A stretch of 64,000 nt of DNA from the NCBI RefSeq assembly GCF_012910705.2, contig NZ_WTVG02000040.1:930001-994000 (forward strand), read 5' to 3'. The notes below the pieces were generated by a model. It had not been told where the DNA came from. It made no database searches and saw only the letters and a list, made by a program, of their open reading frames with translations. A program made the translations under genes and the position numbers. Positions 8,375-16,093 of the stretch are shown in pieces; the stretch's first letter is position 1; each line of letters begins with the position of its first letter. The stretch is from Aromatoleum anaerobium. Its GTDB lineage: Bacteria; Pseudomonadota; Gammaproteobacteria; Burkholderiales; Rhodocyclaceae.

Positions 8375-9385
8375 TCAGAGGCTTTCGAGGAATTTGAGGA
8401 CAGCGTCGCTTGGGCGGTAGCGTTTGCGCTTGGTCTCCGGCGGCGCGAGCGTATCGAGGGCACGTTCCTTCATTGCCAGGTCGGCCTCGACGTAGCCATG
8501 GGTCGTGACCGGGCTCTCGTGCCCCAGCCACAAGGCGATGACCGTGATGTCGACGCCGGCCTGCAACAGATGCATGGCGGTCGTGTGCCTCCAGGAATGG
8601 GGCGATATTCTGCGCCCCGCCAGCCGCGGACACTGCGTCGTCGCCGCCGTGATCGCGAGGGCAAGTCGCTCGGCGACATTCGTGCGGGTCATCGCTCGCC
8701 CGCTGCGGTTGGGGACGAGGGGCTGGTCGGTGCGCAAATCTGCATACTTCAACCAGTGACGGATTTCGGCCGCCGTTTCTTTCCACAGCGGCACGGTTCG
8801 TTGCTTGCGGCCCTTTCCATGCAGACGCACCGAGGACGTCGCGCCGAGCGTGACATCGGCGACCCGGATGCCGATCATCTCGGAAACCCGCGCGCCGGTG
8901 TTGTAGAGCAACGCGAACATCATCCGATCACGACGACCACACCAGGTGCTCGTGTCGGGGGCGGCGAGAACGGCTTGAACCTCATCGCGGGAGAGATACT
9001 CGAGCAGGGGCCGCTCGAAGCGTTTCATGGGTATTGCCAGAATCTGCTGCGCGAGTTGCAACGCCGGCGGGCATTGCAAGGCCACGTAATGGGCAAAGGC
9101 GCGCACCGCAGCCAGTCGTGCGTTGCGGCTGCGCACCGTGTTGCGGCGCTCGGTTTCGAGGTGGGCGAGGAAGTCGAGGACCAGTGCCGCATCGAAATCC
9201 CCCAGCGTCAGCTTGGCCGGTGGCTTGCCCCGTTCTCGTTCTGCATAGGTCAGCAGCAGCCGGAAGGTATCGCGATAGGCCACAACCGTTCTCGGACTGG
9301 CGTTCTGTTGCTGGATCAGACGTTCGGCAAAGAAGCGCTGGAGCAAGGTGGCGAAGTCGGCGGGAACTGCGAGCAAGGGGTTCAT
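8375..9385 (-). CDS. RIT tyrosine recombinase, third gene
   Basis: A 336-aa tyrosine site-specific recombinase. The N-terminal SAM-like DNA-binding domain (FATLLQRFFAERLIQQQNAS) precedes the catalytic domain with NTGARVSEMIGIRV (first Arg), HSWRHTTAMHLLQAG (H-x-x-R) and GHESPVTTHGYVEAD (His and nucleophile Tyr). The start ATG overlaps the stop of the preceding recombinase (ATGA). It is the last gene in the trio and ends about 57 bases inside the left inverted repeat. It lies within the XerD/phage-integrase superfamily; which DNA site it cuts is not known from sequence. Confidence 0.93.
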   Translation of the reverse strand: MNPLLAVPADFATLLQRFFAERLIQQQNASPRTVVAYRDTFRLLLTYAERERGKPPAKLTLGDFDAALVLDFLAHLETERRNTVRSRNARLAAVRAFAHYVALQCPPALQLAQQILAIPMKRFERPLLEYLSRDEVQAVLAAPDTSTWCGRRDRMMFALLYNTGARVSEMIGIRVADVTLGATSSVRLHGKGRKQRTVPLWKETAAEIRHWLKYADLRTDQPLVPNRSGRAMTRTNVAERLALAITAATTQCPRLAGRRISPHSWRHTTAMHLLQAGVDITVIALWLGHESPVTTHGYVEADLAMKERALDTLAPPETKRKRYRPSDAVLKFLESL

Positions 9386-10329
9386 CGCGTCGCTCCCTCG
9401 GTGTAACGATGGAAGCGTTCGGCGGCAATCGCCATCAGTTCTGGAATACCGGTGAAGTACCAGTAGGTGTCGCTCACCTTGGCATGTCCGACGTACGTCG
9501 ATAGCGCCAGGACGGCCCGGTCGACATCGATGCCCTGCTCGTAGAAGCGCAAAGTGCTCCTGACTATGAAGGTGTGCCTCATGTCATGCAGGCGGTGATG
9601 CGGGTAGTCGCCGCGGGGCTGCCAGCCGAGTTGCTGACACAGCGCCTGCAAGGCGTACAGGATGTCGCGCCGATTCGCACAATGGCCGTCATCGCGCAGG
9701 AAGAACCGGTCGCAGGCGGGTCGAGGCACGAGCCGGTCACGCTGAAGAGCATATGCGTCCAGGTACTCAGTTACGGTCAGATGAAGCGGCACCAACCGCT
9801 GCCGGTGGAACTTGGCTTCCCGGATACGGAGGATTCCGGCCTCGAGGTCGACGTCGGCGCGTGTGAGCCCGAGCGCTTCGGAGATGCGCAGGCCGCTGGC
9901 GGCGAGCAAGCCGAAGATGCACCGGCAAGTCGCCGGCCGCAAACCATGCTCCGGCGCCAGGCCATTGGCTGCATCGAGCAGCGCGATCAACTCCGCCTCG
10001 GTGTAGATATGCGGCACCAGGCGCCGGTGCGCCGGGCCGAAGAGACCTCGTGGTGGCATCTCCGTCGCCGGATCGTCGCGCAGGCAGAAGCGTGCGAAGC
10101 CACGCAGAACGTCGATACGGCGTGCCCACGTGAGCGGATTTGGGCGCTGCGAAGACCGTGCCCATGCGCTGGCCAGCGCCACCGTCAGGTGATCTGCGGT
10201 ACCACATCGGTCAGCAAAGCGGGCAAAGGATCGAAGCTGCGTGGCATCGATGCTGAGCTCGAATCCGTGACGGCGGCGATACGCCAGATACGTCTCGACC
10301 CGAGTCATCCAGGAAACCGGGGCGTTCAT
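9382..10329 (-). CDS. RIT tyrosine recombinase, middle gene
   Basis: A 315-aa tyrosine recombinase. Catalytic motifs are LLAASGLRISEALGLTRADV (Arg), HHRLHDMRHTFIVRS (H-x-x-R) and GHAKVSDTYWYFTG (His, Tyr). The start at 10329 forms an ATGA overlap with the first recombinase; an upstream in-frame start at 10347 is less likely. It also overlaps the third gene by ATGA, so the three are translated as a coupled unit, a conserved trait of RIT elements. Confidence 0.93.
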   Translation of the reverse strand: MNAPVSWMTRVETYLAYRRRHGFELSIDATQLRSFARFADRCGTADHLTVALASAWARSSQRPNPLTWARRIDVLRGFARFCLRDDPATEMPPRGLFGPAHRRLVPHIYTEAELIALLDAANGLAPEHGLRPATCRCIFGLLAASGLRISEALGLTRADVDLEAGILRIREAKFHRQRLVPLHLTVTEYLDAYALQRDRLVPRPACDRFFLRDDGHCANRRDILYALQALCQQLGWQPRGDYPHHRLHDMRHTFIVRSTLRFYEQGIDVDRAVLALSTYVGHAKVSDTYWYFTGIPELMAIAAERFHRYTEGATR

Positions 10330-11576
10330 GACCGACTCCCGGGCCACGGCAGGGCCACGGCCCGCAAGCCTTCCAGATCGACGCGCGCGTAGCTGTTGGC
10401 CGTGTCGAGGCTTTGGTGGCGCAGGAAGTCGGCGATTTCTTTGACGGAGGCCCCTGAGCGCTGCAGATGCGTCGCCATGGTCCGCCGAAGTACATGGGTG
10501 TTGCAGAACCGATCGCTCAGCCCGCAGCGAACAAAGGCGCGATTCATCGAATTACGGATCGCCGGTACGCCCAACGGTTTGTCGAAGGGCGCGCGGTGTC
10601 GTACGAACAATGCCCGGTTCACGGTCTGCGGTCGTCCCCGCCGTAGGTACTGAGCGATGGCTTCGCCGGTGGACTCCGGCAGGGGCAACTGCTGCACGCG
10701 TTTGCTCTTGGTGCTGCTGATCGTCAGCGTTGCGCTGCGCCAGTCCACCGACTCCAGGGTCAGGTAGGTGACTTCATGGCCGCGCAGACCAAGATCGAGC
10801 AGGCAGCGCGCGATGGCGTAATCGCGCAGTCCGACAGGGTCAGCGCGATCGAATGCCTTCAGGAAGGCATCCAGTTCGGCGTCCGCGAGCACTTTGGGCA
10901 GAGTGGTGCGGCGCCAGTCCGCAATTCTTGGCAGGGAGGCCGCCAAGGCAGCGGTCGACTCACCCAGCAGGGCACGGTAACGAAAGTAGCTGCGCAGACT
11001 GTTGCCGACGACGCGCAGCGATGACGGCCGCAAATGTGAACTCAACTCGGCAAAGAATGTATCCAAGCGCGCTGCGGACAGCTGCGCGATCACGGGAGTT
11101 GAAACTCCAAACTCGCGAACAAGGAAGGTGCCGACATGGTGAACTCGGCGGTCACGGGTGACGGGAGCCAACCCACAAATGTTCGAGAGGTACTCGCCAA
11201 ACCGCTCGAGTTCAACCGCCACCGGATCCGTCAATGTCGCTGCCGATGGGTCGCCGGGCAGCAGGCGGAGCATATGCCGTAGCGCTGCGCCTGAACTGGC
11301 GGCAGAGGGATAGCAAGGCGCCGGGCATGTGCAGGCAGGGAGGTGGTCGTGCAAGAAGCGCTTGATGAGCGCAGCATCAAGGCGCGACATCCTGATCTCG
11401 TCAGTCTTGATCCAGTGGCTGAAATGGGCCAGACCGCCCAGATAAGCGCGGATGGTGTGATCGGGATAGCGCTGGTTGCGCAACGCTTCGATGTAGGGGG
11501 CGACGACGTCGTTGAGCGGGCCGTCAGTCAGCCAGTCGCGACGAGCAAAGTTCGTCAGGCACGCATCCGTAGGCAT
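10326..11576 (-). CDS. RIT tyrosine recombinase, first gene
   Basis: A 416-aa tyrosine recombinase, the largest of the trio. An extended N-terminal region (to about residue 220) includes a Cys-containing stretch LPACTCPAPCYPSA near residue 75. The catalytic domain has DLGLRGHEVTYLTLESVDW (Arg), HVLRRTMATHLQRSG (H-x-x-R) and RHQSLDTANSYARVD (His, Tyr). A ribosome site AGGAGCAC precedes the ATG at 11576. The 122 bases between this start and the right inverted repeat hold the likely promoter. All three enzymes keep their catalytic residues, so the element may be active. Confidence 0.93.
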   Translation of the reverse strand: MPTDACLTNFARRDWLTDGPLNDVVAPYIEALRNQRYPDHTIRAYLGGLAHFSHWIKTDEIRMSRLDAALIKRFLHDHLPACTCPAPCYPSAASSGAALRHMLRLLPGDPSAATLTDPVAVELERFGEYLSNICGLAPVTRDRRVHHVGTFLVREFGVSTPVIAQLSAARLDTFFAELSSHLRPSSLRVVGNSLRSYFRYRALLGESTAALAASLPRIADWRRTTLPKVLADAELDAFLKAFDRADPVGLRDYAIARCLLDLGLRGHEVTYLTLESVDWRSATLTISSTKSKRVQQLPLPESTGEAIAQYLRRGRPQTVNRALFVRHRAPFDKPLGVPAIRNSMNRAFVRCGLSDRFCNTHVLRRTMATHLQRSGASVKEIADFLRHQSLDTANSYARVDLEGLRAVALPWPGSRS

Positions 11577-11698
11577 GGTGTGCTCCTGTGGTGAGGGATC
11601 GGACTCACAGGAAACACCAATTCTTATGGCAGGTTCGCCGACAGCAATGAGAGCTGAGACCCCCGATGGCCCTAGGCTTCGCGGACGGTAGCGAGCAA

Positions 11699-11728
11699 AC
11701 CTTGCCTAATAGTTGACCGAGGATAATT
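11699..11728. repeat. RIT terminal inverted repeat, right copy
   Basis: Reverse complement of 8289-8318 over 30 bases without mismatch. It abuts tnpB sequence directly: base 11729 is the third base of the interrupted Val codon. Confidence 0.95.
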
Positions 11729-12561
11729 TCTGCCGAAGCTCGGCTGGTTGCGTTATCGCAACAGCCGGGACGTGCTGGGCACGGTGAAGAACGTCACTGT
11801 TAGCCAGTCGTGCGGCAAGTGGTATGTGAGCGTTCAGACGGAGCGCGAGGTCGAGCAGCCCCTCCCCAACGGCGGTGCGGTTGGCATCGACATGGGCGTG
11901 GCGCGCTTCGCCACGCTTTCGGACGGCACGTTTTACGCTCCGCTCAACAGCTTCAAACGGCATCAGACCGCTTTGCGCCGCGCGCAACAGGCCATGAGCC
12001 GCAAAACGAAGTTCAGCAACAACTGGAAGAAAGCCAGGGCCAAGGTCCAGAAGATCCATTCCCGCATCGGTAACGCCCGCCGCGACTACCTGCACAAGAC
12101 CTCAACCACGATCAGCCAAAACCACGCGATGGTGTGCATCGAGGACTTGCAGGTGCGGAACATGTCGAGGTCGGCGGCAGGCAGTAGCGAGCAACCGGGG
12201 AAACAGGTTCGGGCCAAGTCGGGCCTGAACAAAGCCATCCTCGATCAAGGCTGGGCCGAGTTCCGACGACAACTGGACTACAAGCTGGCGTGGAACGGCG
12301 GACACCTCATCGCCGTGCCGCCGCGCAACACGAGTCGAACCTGTCCATGCTGCGGCCACGTGTCGTCGGCCAACCGCCAGACGCAAGCCCGGTTCGAGTG
12401 CGTGGAATGCGGCTTCGAGGAAAACGCCGACGTGGTTGGCGCGATCAATGTGCTAAGGGCGGGACACGCCCGGTTAGCCTGTGAAGTGAACGGTGCGGTC
12501 ATGCCGTCAGCAGCAGGAACCCACCGAAGCGACTCAGGGGCGGCTCAATGCCCGCGCCTGA
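11729..12561 (+). pseudogene. tnpB: TnpB, C-terminal fragment
   Basis: Resumes at LPKLGWLRYRNSRDVLG and holds all catalytic parts of TnpB: VGIDMGVARFATLSDG (RuvC-I Asp), MVCIEDLQVRNMSRSA (RuvC-II Glu), the zinc ribbon CPCCGHV...CVECGF, and ENADVVGAINVLRAGHA (RuvC-III Asp). The main frame has no stop before 12749, beyond the element. A different frame reads QQQEPTEATQ, the usual TnpB C-terminus, and stops at 12561, so a 1-base frameshift near 12485-12500 is likely. Thus the gene carries both a split and a probable frameshift. Confidence 0.85.
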
Positions 12562-12577
12562 GCGCAGCAGGAATCTC

Positions 12578-12591
12578 CGGCCTTCAGGCCG
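12578..12591. repeat. Right-end hairpin of the IS200/IS605 element
   Basis: Same 14-mer as at 7384-7397. The sequence just upstream, overlapping the 3' part of tnpB, is where the guide (omega/reRNA) of TnpB elements is normally encoded. The 200 bases from here to 12802 hold no recognisable gene. Confidence 0.75.
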
Positions 12592-12802
12592 GGGAGGATG
12601 TCAACGAACCGATTTCCTGGCCGCCCGGCCCGGCGACACCCCTCCTGCGCAGTTCTCGTGGCGTCATCGTGCACCGTCACAGCATTCTCATGGAACATTC
12701 TCTCCTCCCGTTCGTTTCATTTAGCAGCACAGCAGGGACGCCGGCATAGCTGCCGGGTCGCAGCTGGCTCTTTTCAACGAACTCGAGTGGGAATATCAGA
12801 AA

Positions 12803-13294
12803 ATGAAAACACGCACTGCCACGGCCTTGCTCGCAGCCGGCCTCATAACCGCAGGCCTCGCCGGATTCACTCCCGCGTTTGCGGCTGGTGGCCATGATCA
12901 CGACGGCGGCACAATCGTCCTCAAGCTCAATGCCGGCAGCAAATGGCATACTGACGCCGCCCTGCAACAGGGCATGCTGAAAATCCGCGCCGCCGTCGAA
13001 CACAGTCTCCCGGCCGTTCACGGCGGCACGTTCACCGACGACCAGTACCGGTCCCTGGGCCACACCGTCGAAAAGGAAATCGCCTACATCGTGCAGAACT
13101 GCAGACTTGCGCCCGAAGCCGATACGGTGTTGCACGGCATCATCGCCGAACTGGCCGACGGTGTTGAAGTGGTCACTGGCACGAAGGCCGGCGGCGACCG
13201 CAGCAAGGGCGTGCTGCATCTGGTCGGGGCACTCGATAATTACGGTACCTACTTCAGCCACCCGGCGTGGACGCCGGTGGCTACCGGGCACTGA
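12803..13294 (+). CDS. Exported protein of unknown function
   Basis: A 163-aa protein not assigned with certainty. A Sec signal peptide covers about residues 1-28 (LLAAGLITAGLAGFTPAFAA), followed by a His/Asp-rich mature start (GGHDHDGGT). The mature part is soluble, with a predicted helical middle (LQQGMLKIRAAVEHSLPAVH) and paired His residues that could bind metal. It ends 22 bases before the ECF sigma gene on the same strand, so it may belong to the same metal- or stress-response unit. Function is inferred from context only. Confidence 0.75.
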   Translation: MKTRTATALLAAGLITAGLAGFTPAFAAGGHDHDGGTIVLKLNAGSKWHTDAALQQGMLKIRAAVEHSLPAVHGGTFTDDQYRSLGHTVEKEIAYIVQNCRLAPEADTVLHGIIAELADGVEVVTGTKAGGDRSKGVLHLVGALDNYGTYFSHPAWTPVATGH

Positions 13295-13315
13295 ACCGCC
13301 CCGCCGGACAGAGGG

Positions 13316-13885
13316 ATGGACGATGCGGACACGGAGCGGGACAACGCCTCCATCGTCCGTGCGCGTGCCGGCGATACGCGTGCGTTCGGCGAGATCGTGC
13401 GGCGCCATCAGGATCGCGTATTCAGCTTCATCCTGCGGCTCACCGGAACGCGCGACGAAGCCATGGACCTCACCCAGGAGGTGTTCATGAAAGCGTGGCA
13501 GGCGCTGCCCGAATGGCGTTCCGAGGCGCGTTTTTCCACGTGGCTGCTGCAGATCGCCCGCAACCTCAGCATCGACCTGCTGCGCCGCCGGCAGGTTATC
13601 CAGTTCGCGCCGCTCGACGACGAACTCGACATCGCGGACACCGCGATGGGCCCGGAAGCCTGCTACGCCACCTGCCAGCGCGACGCGCAGCTTGCGCGGG
13701 CACTGCAACGGATCCCGGCCGGGCAGCGGGAAATCCTGCTGCTGCGCGAGGTCGAGGACCTCACCTACACCGATATCGCGCGCACGCTCGGCATCCGCCC
13801 CGGCACGGTGAAGTCACGCCTCGCGCGGGCGCGTGCGGCCCTGCTGGAACGGCTTGGGCGCAAGGCAGGAGAGGATCATGGCTGA
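13316..13885 (+). CDS. ECF-family RNA polymerase sigma factor
   Basis: A 189-aa group 4 sigma factor. Region 2 is at about residues 25-90 (FGEIVRRHQDRVFSFILRLT, DLTQEVFMKAWQALPEWR, FSTWLLQIARNLSIDLLRRR) and region 4 at about 130-180 (LARALQRIPAGQREILLLRE, YTDIARTLGIRPGTVKSRLA). Its stop overlaps the start of the anti-sigma gene by 8 bases, giving coupled translation. Context with a zinc-finger anti-sigma and a CnrX-like sensor suggests a metal or envelope-stress regulon. Promoters it recognises cannot be deduced here. Confidence 0.93.
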   Translation: MDDADTERDNASIVRARAGDTRAFGEIVRRHQDRVFSFILRLTGTRDEAMDLTQEVFMKAWQALPEWRSEARFSTWLLQIARNLSIDLLRRRQVIQFAPLDDELDIADTAMGPEACYATCQRDAQLARALQRIPAGQREILLLREVEDLTYTDIARTLGIRPGTVKSRLARARAALLERLGRKAGEDHG

Positions 13886-14333
13886 CCATTGCCCGCGCAC
13901 GCTCGCGCTGTCGGCGTTGCTCGATGGCCAGCTCCAGCCGCGACAGCGCCGGGAGCTGCTCGCGCATATCGACCGTTGCGCGGCTTGCGGGGAAAGGCTG
14001 CGCGAACTGGAAACGCTGCGCAGCCGGTTCCAGGCACTGCCGCAGGAGCGGCTCGGGTTCGATCTCGGCGCCGTCATCGAAGCCCGCCTCCGGGTCCAGC
14101 CCCGCCCATCCCGGACCGCGCGACGGCCCGGAATGCGCTGGCTCCTGTTTCCGCTGAGCGGCGCCGCGGCCCTGACGCTGGGTCTCTACCTCGGGAGCAC
14201 GCTGATCCGGTCGATGGCCGGCGACATGCCCGCGGGCCCGCCAATGCTGGCGATGGCGGTGTTCGATCCGATCCCGCCCGGCAATCTTTGCCCCGTCCCG
14301 AAATCGTGCCCTTCCGGAAATGGCTTCAGATGA
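13878..14333 (+). CDS. Zinc-finger-type anti-sigma factor (membrane)
   Basis: A 151-aa anti-sigma factor. The N-terminal ZAS motif is LLAHIDRCAACGERL (H-x3-C-x2-C, about residues 29-40), which binds the sigma factor in the cytoplasm. One membrane helix follows (WLLFPLSGAAALTLGLYLGS, about residues 93-112), and the short C-terminus would be periplasmic. The ATG at 13878 overlaps the sigma gene, and the stop overlaps the next start (ATGA). Pairing with sigma and a periplasmic sensor is the arrangement of transmembrane signalling units. Confidence 0.85.
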   Translation: MADHCPRTLALSALLDGQLQPRQRRELLAHIDRCAACGERLRELETLRSRFQALPQERLGFDLGAVIEARLRVQPRPSRTARRPGMRWLLFPLSGAAALTLGLYLGSTLIRSMAGDMPAGPPMLAMAVFDPIPPGNLCPVPKSCPSGNGFR

Positions 14334-14788
14334 AACCTTCCACGCTGCGCTTCGCCTTGATGTGTTCGGTCCTGGTCAACCTCGGCGTCGTGGCTGCGGC
14401 GGGGGTCCACGTCCTGCGTCCGGCTTCGACAAACGCCGGGGCAGCCCCCTCCCTGCCGGTCCACCTCGGCCTCGACGCGCGCCAGCTCGAACGCTGGCAC
14501 GCGGCCGAGCAACCTTTCCTGCGCCAGTTCGGCGACGCCGCTGCGCGCATCGACGCTCATCGCACCGAAATGATCCACGCAATTTTCGCGCCGAACGTGG
14601 ATCGCAAGGCGATCGAAGCCGAACGCGTCGCCATCGCGCGCCTGCAGCACGAGCAACAGCGCCTGATGATCGAGCAGTTGCTGGCCGAGCGCGAGATCCT
14701 CGACGAAGCGCAGCGCGCCCGTCTTGCGCAACTCCTGCTCGCGCAGCCGGCCAAACCGTCACTGCTGGAGGATCTGCACGCCCGGTAA
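14330..14788 (+). CDS. CnrX/Spy-like periplasmic (metal) sensor
   Basis: A 152-aa protein with an N-terminal signal/anchor (FALMCSVLVNLGVVAAAGVH) and a long helical-hairpin periplasmic domain. ERWHAAEQPFLRQF, HRTEMIHAIF and QHEQQRLMIEQ give the spaced His/Glu/Met residues that resemble the Ni/Co-binding set of CnrX/NccX in the heavy-metal-sensor (Metal_resist/Spy) family. The start overlaps the anti-sigma stop. By analogy with CnrYXH it would relieve the anti-sigma on metal binding; which metal is unknown. A Spy-type chaperone is an alternative. Confidence 0.72.
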   Translation: MKPSTLRFALMCSVLVNLGVVAAAGVHVLRPASTNAGAAPSLPVHLGLDARQLERWHAAEQPFLRQFGDAAARIDAHRTEMIHAIFAPNVDRKAIEAERVAIARLQHEQQRLMIEQLLAEREILDEAQRARLAQLLLAQPAKPSLLEDLHAR

Positions 14789-14940
14789 CGGTGAACGATT
14801 TGCAGTTAACGAGCCGGGCATGGCCACCCCGAGAGATCGTTCCCGATGCGGTCTTCACGGGAAAGAGCCTGCACGCAAAATCGGGATAGGGCGGCCAGAT
14901 TACCTGACCGTTCGTCCGCCCATGCTGGGCGCCCCATAAC

Positions 14941-14969
14941 AAAAAAGCCACTCTTGCGAGTGGCTTTTT
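14941..14969. terminator. Bidirectional intrinsic terminator
   Basis: Stem AGCCACTC / GAGTGGCT with loop TTGC, A-run before and T-run after, so it can end transcription from both sides: the sensor operon (plus) and tRNA-Pro (minus). Confidence 0.85.
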
Positions 14970-14980
14970 GCGGGAATTCT

Positions 14981-15057
14981 TGGTCGGGGAAAGAGGATTC
15001 GAACCTCCGGCCCCTGCGTCCCGAACGCAGTGCTCTACCAGGCTGAGCTATTCCCCG
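14981..15057 (-). tRNA. tRNA-Pro (anticodon CGG)
   Basis: A 77-base cloverleaf with encoded CCA. The acceptor CGGGGAA pairs with TTCCCCG. The anticodon arm is CTGCG-TTCGGGA-CGCAG, giving anticodon CGG at loop positions 34-36, and the T-loop reads TTCGAAT. It lies just downstream of ispB on the same strand with the terminator after it. Confidence 0.95.
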
Positions 15058-15071
15058 ACGCCTTGCAGCAA

Positions 15072-16040
15072 TCAGTGATTCCTGACAACTGCAAAGTCCG
15101 ATAATTGTAGCAGCGCATCTTTGAAAATGGAAGGGGGGAGTGCATCGAGAGCGTCGATCGCGAGCTGCGCCTCGGCACGCGCCCAGCGGCGCGCCTCGTC
15201 GAGCGCGCCGGTTTCGCGGATCGCGGCCAGGACTGCCTCGAAGTCGTCGCGCCCGCCGCTCTCGATGGCGCTGCGCACCCGCGCGGACTGCTCCGCGGTG
15301 CCATGCTTCATCGCGTGGATCAGCGGCAGCGTGGGCTTGCCTTCGGCCAGGTCGTCGCCGAGATGCTTGCCGGTGGCCGCTTCGTCGGACGAATAGTCGA
15401 GGACGTCGTCGATGATCTGGAATGCGGTGCCCAGATGCATGCCAAACGCCGCCATTCTTCGTTCCTGCTCTTCGTCCGCCCGTCCAAGGATGGCTCCAAG
15501 CCGCGTCGCCGCCTCGAAGAGTTTCGCGGTCTTGTAGCGGATCACGCGCAGATAATCCTCAATTTCGACATCCGCGTTGTGACAATTGAGCAGTTGCAGA
15601 ACCTCGCCCTCAGCGATGACGTTCGTCGCGTCGGCCAGCACCTGCATCACGCGCATGTCGTTGACGCCGACCATCATCTGGAAGGCACGCGTGTACAGAA
15701 AATCGCCGACCAGCACGGAGGCGGCGTTGCCGAACAGGGCGTTGGCGGTCTTGTTGCCGCGACGAAGCTCGGATTCATCGACGACGTCGTCGTGCAGGAG
15801 CGTGGCGGTGTGGATGAACTCGACAACCGCCGCAAGCTGGTGATGCGACTGCCCCTGGTAACCCATCGCGCCCGCGGAAAAGAGCACCAGTGCAGGCCGC
15901 AGCCGCTTGCCGCCGCTATGGATGATGTATTCCGCGACCTGCCGGATGAGGACGACGTCCGAATGAAGGCGTTCACGAATGACCGCGTCGACCGCCTGCA
16001 TGTCGGCGGCAATCGGCGCGTAGAGCTGCTGGGTCAACAA
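15072..16040 (-). CDS. ispB: Octaprenyl diphosphate synthase
   Basis: A 322-aa trans-polyprenyl diphosphate synthase that makes the ubiquinone side chain from FPP and IPP. GGKRLRPALVL (about residues 43-53), the first Asp-rich motif TATLLHDDVVDESELRRG and the second FQIIDDVLDYSSDEAATGKH (about 210-230) are all present. Length is standard for IspB. It ends 14 bases from tRNA-Pro. In the housekeeping order of many betaproteobacteria ispB lies near rplU-rpmA, which are not adjacent here. Confidence 0.95.
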   Translation of the reverse strand: MLTQQLYAPIAADMQAVDAVIRERLHSDVVLIRQVAEYIIHSGGKRLRPALVLFSAGAMGYQGQSHHQLAAVVEFIHTATLLHDDVVDESELRRGNKTANALFGNAASVLVGDFLYTRAFQMMVGVNDMRVMQVLADATNVIAEGEVLQLLNCHNADVEIEDYLRVIRYKTAKLFEAATRLGAILGRADEEQERRMAAFGMHLGTAFQIIDDVLDYSSDEAATGKHLGDDLAEGKPTLPLIHAMKHGTAEQSARVRSAIESGGRDDFEAVLAAIRETGALDEARRWARAEAQLAIDALDALPPSIFKDALLQLSDFAVVRNH

Positions 16041-16093
16041 GGCAGGGTGCTCGCGGGAAAAAGGCGGATGTTATGGGGGTGGCCGGCGCGGCG

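Larger units (their letters stand above)
8264..11728. mobile_element. RIT (recombinase-in-trio) element inserted in tnpB
   Basis: A 3,465-bp insertion deduced from the tnpB reading frame. It carries three overlapping tyrosine recombinase genes on the minus strand, the defining content of RIT elements. A 30-bp perfect inverted repeat lies at 8289-8318 and 11699-11728. The right copy ends exactly at the deduced boundary, while the left copy is preceded by 25 further bases holding a 20-bp palindrome. No obvious target duplication is needed to restore tnpB. Family assignment rests on gene content and ends. Confidence 0.88.
7376..12602. mobile_element. IS200/IS605-type element (tnpA and divergent tnpB), itself interrupted by a RIT element
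   Basis: Both ends carry the same 14-base hairpin sequence (7384-7397 and 12578-12591) in the same orientation, followed by a nearly identical GGGGA(A)GGAT; these look like the subterminal left- and right-end hairpins recognised by the HUH transposase. Between them are tnpA (minus) and a split tnpB (plus). Without the 3,465-bp insertion the element would be about 1.76 kb, normal for the family. Exact cleavage points cannot be fixed from one copy, so the limits are approximate. Confidence 0.8.
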
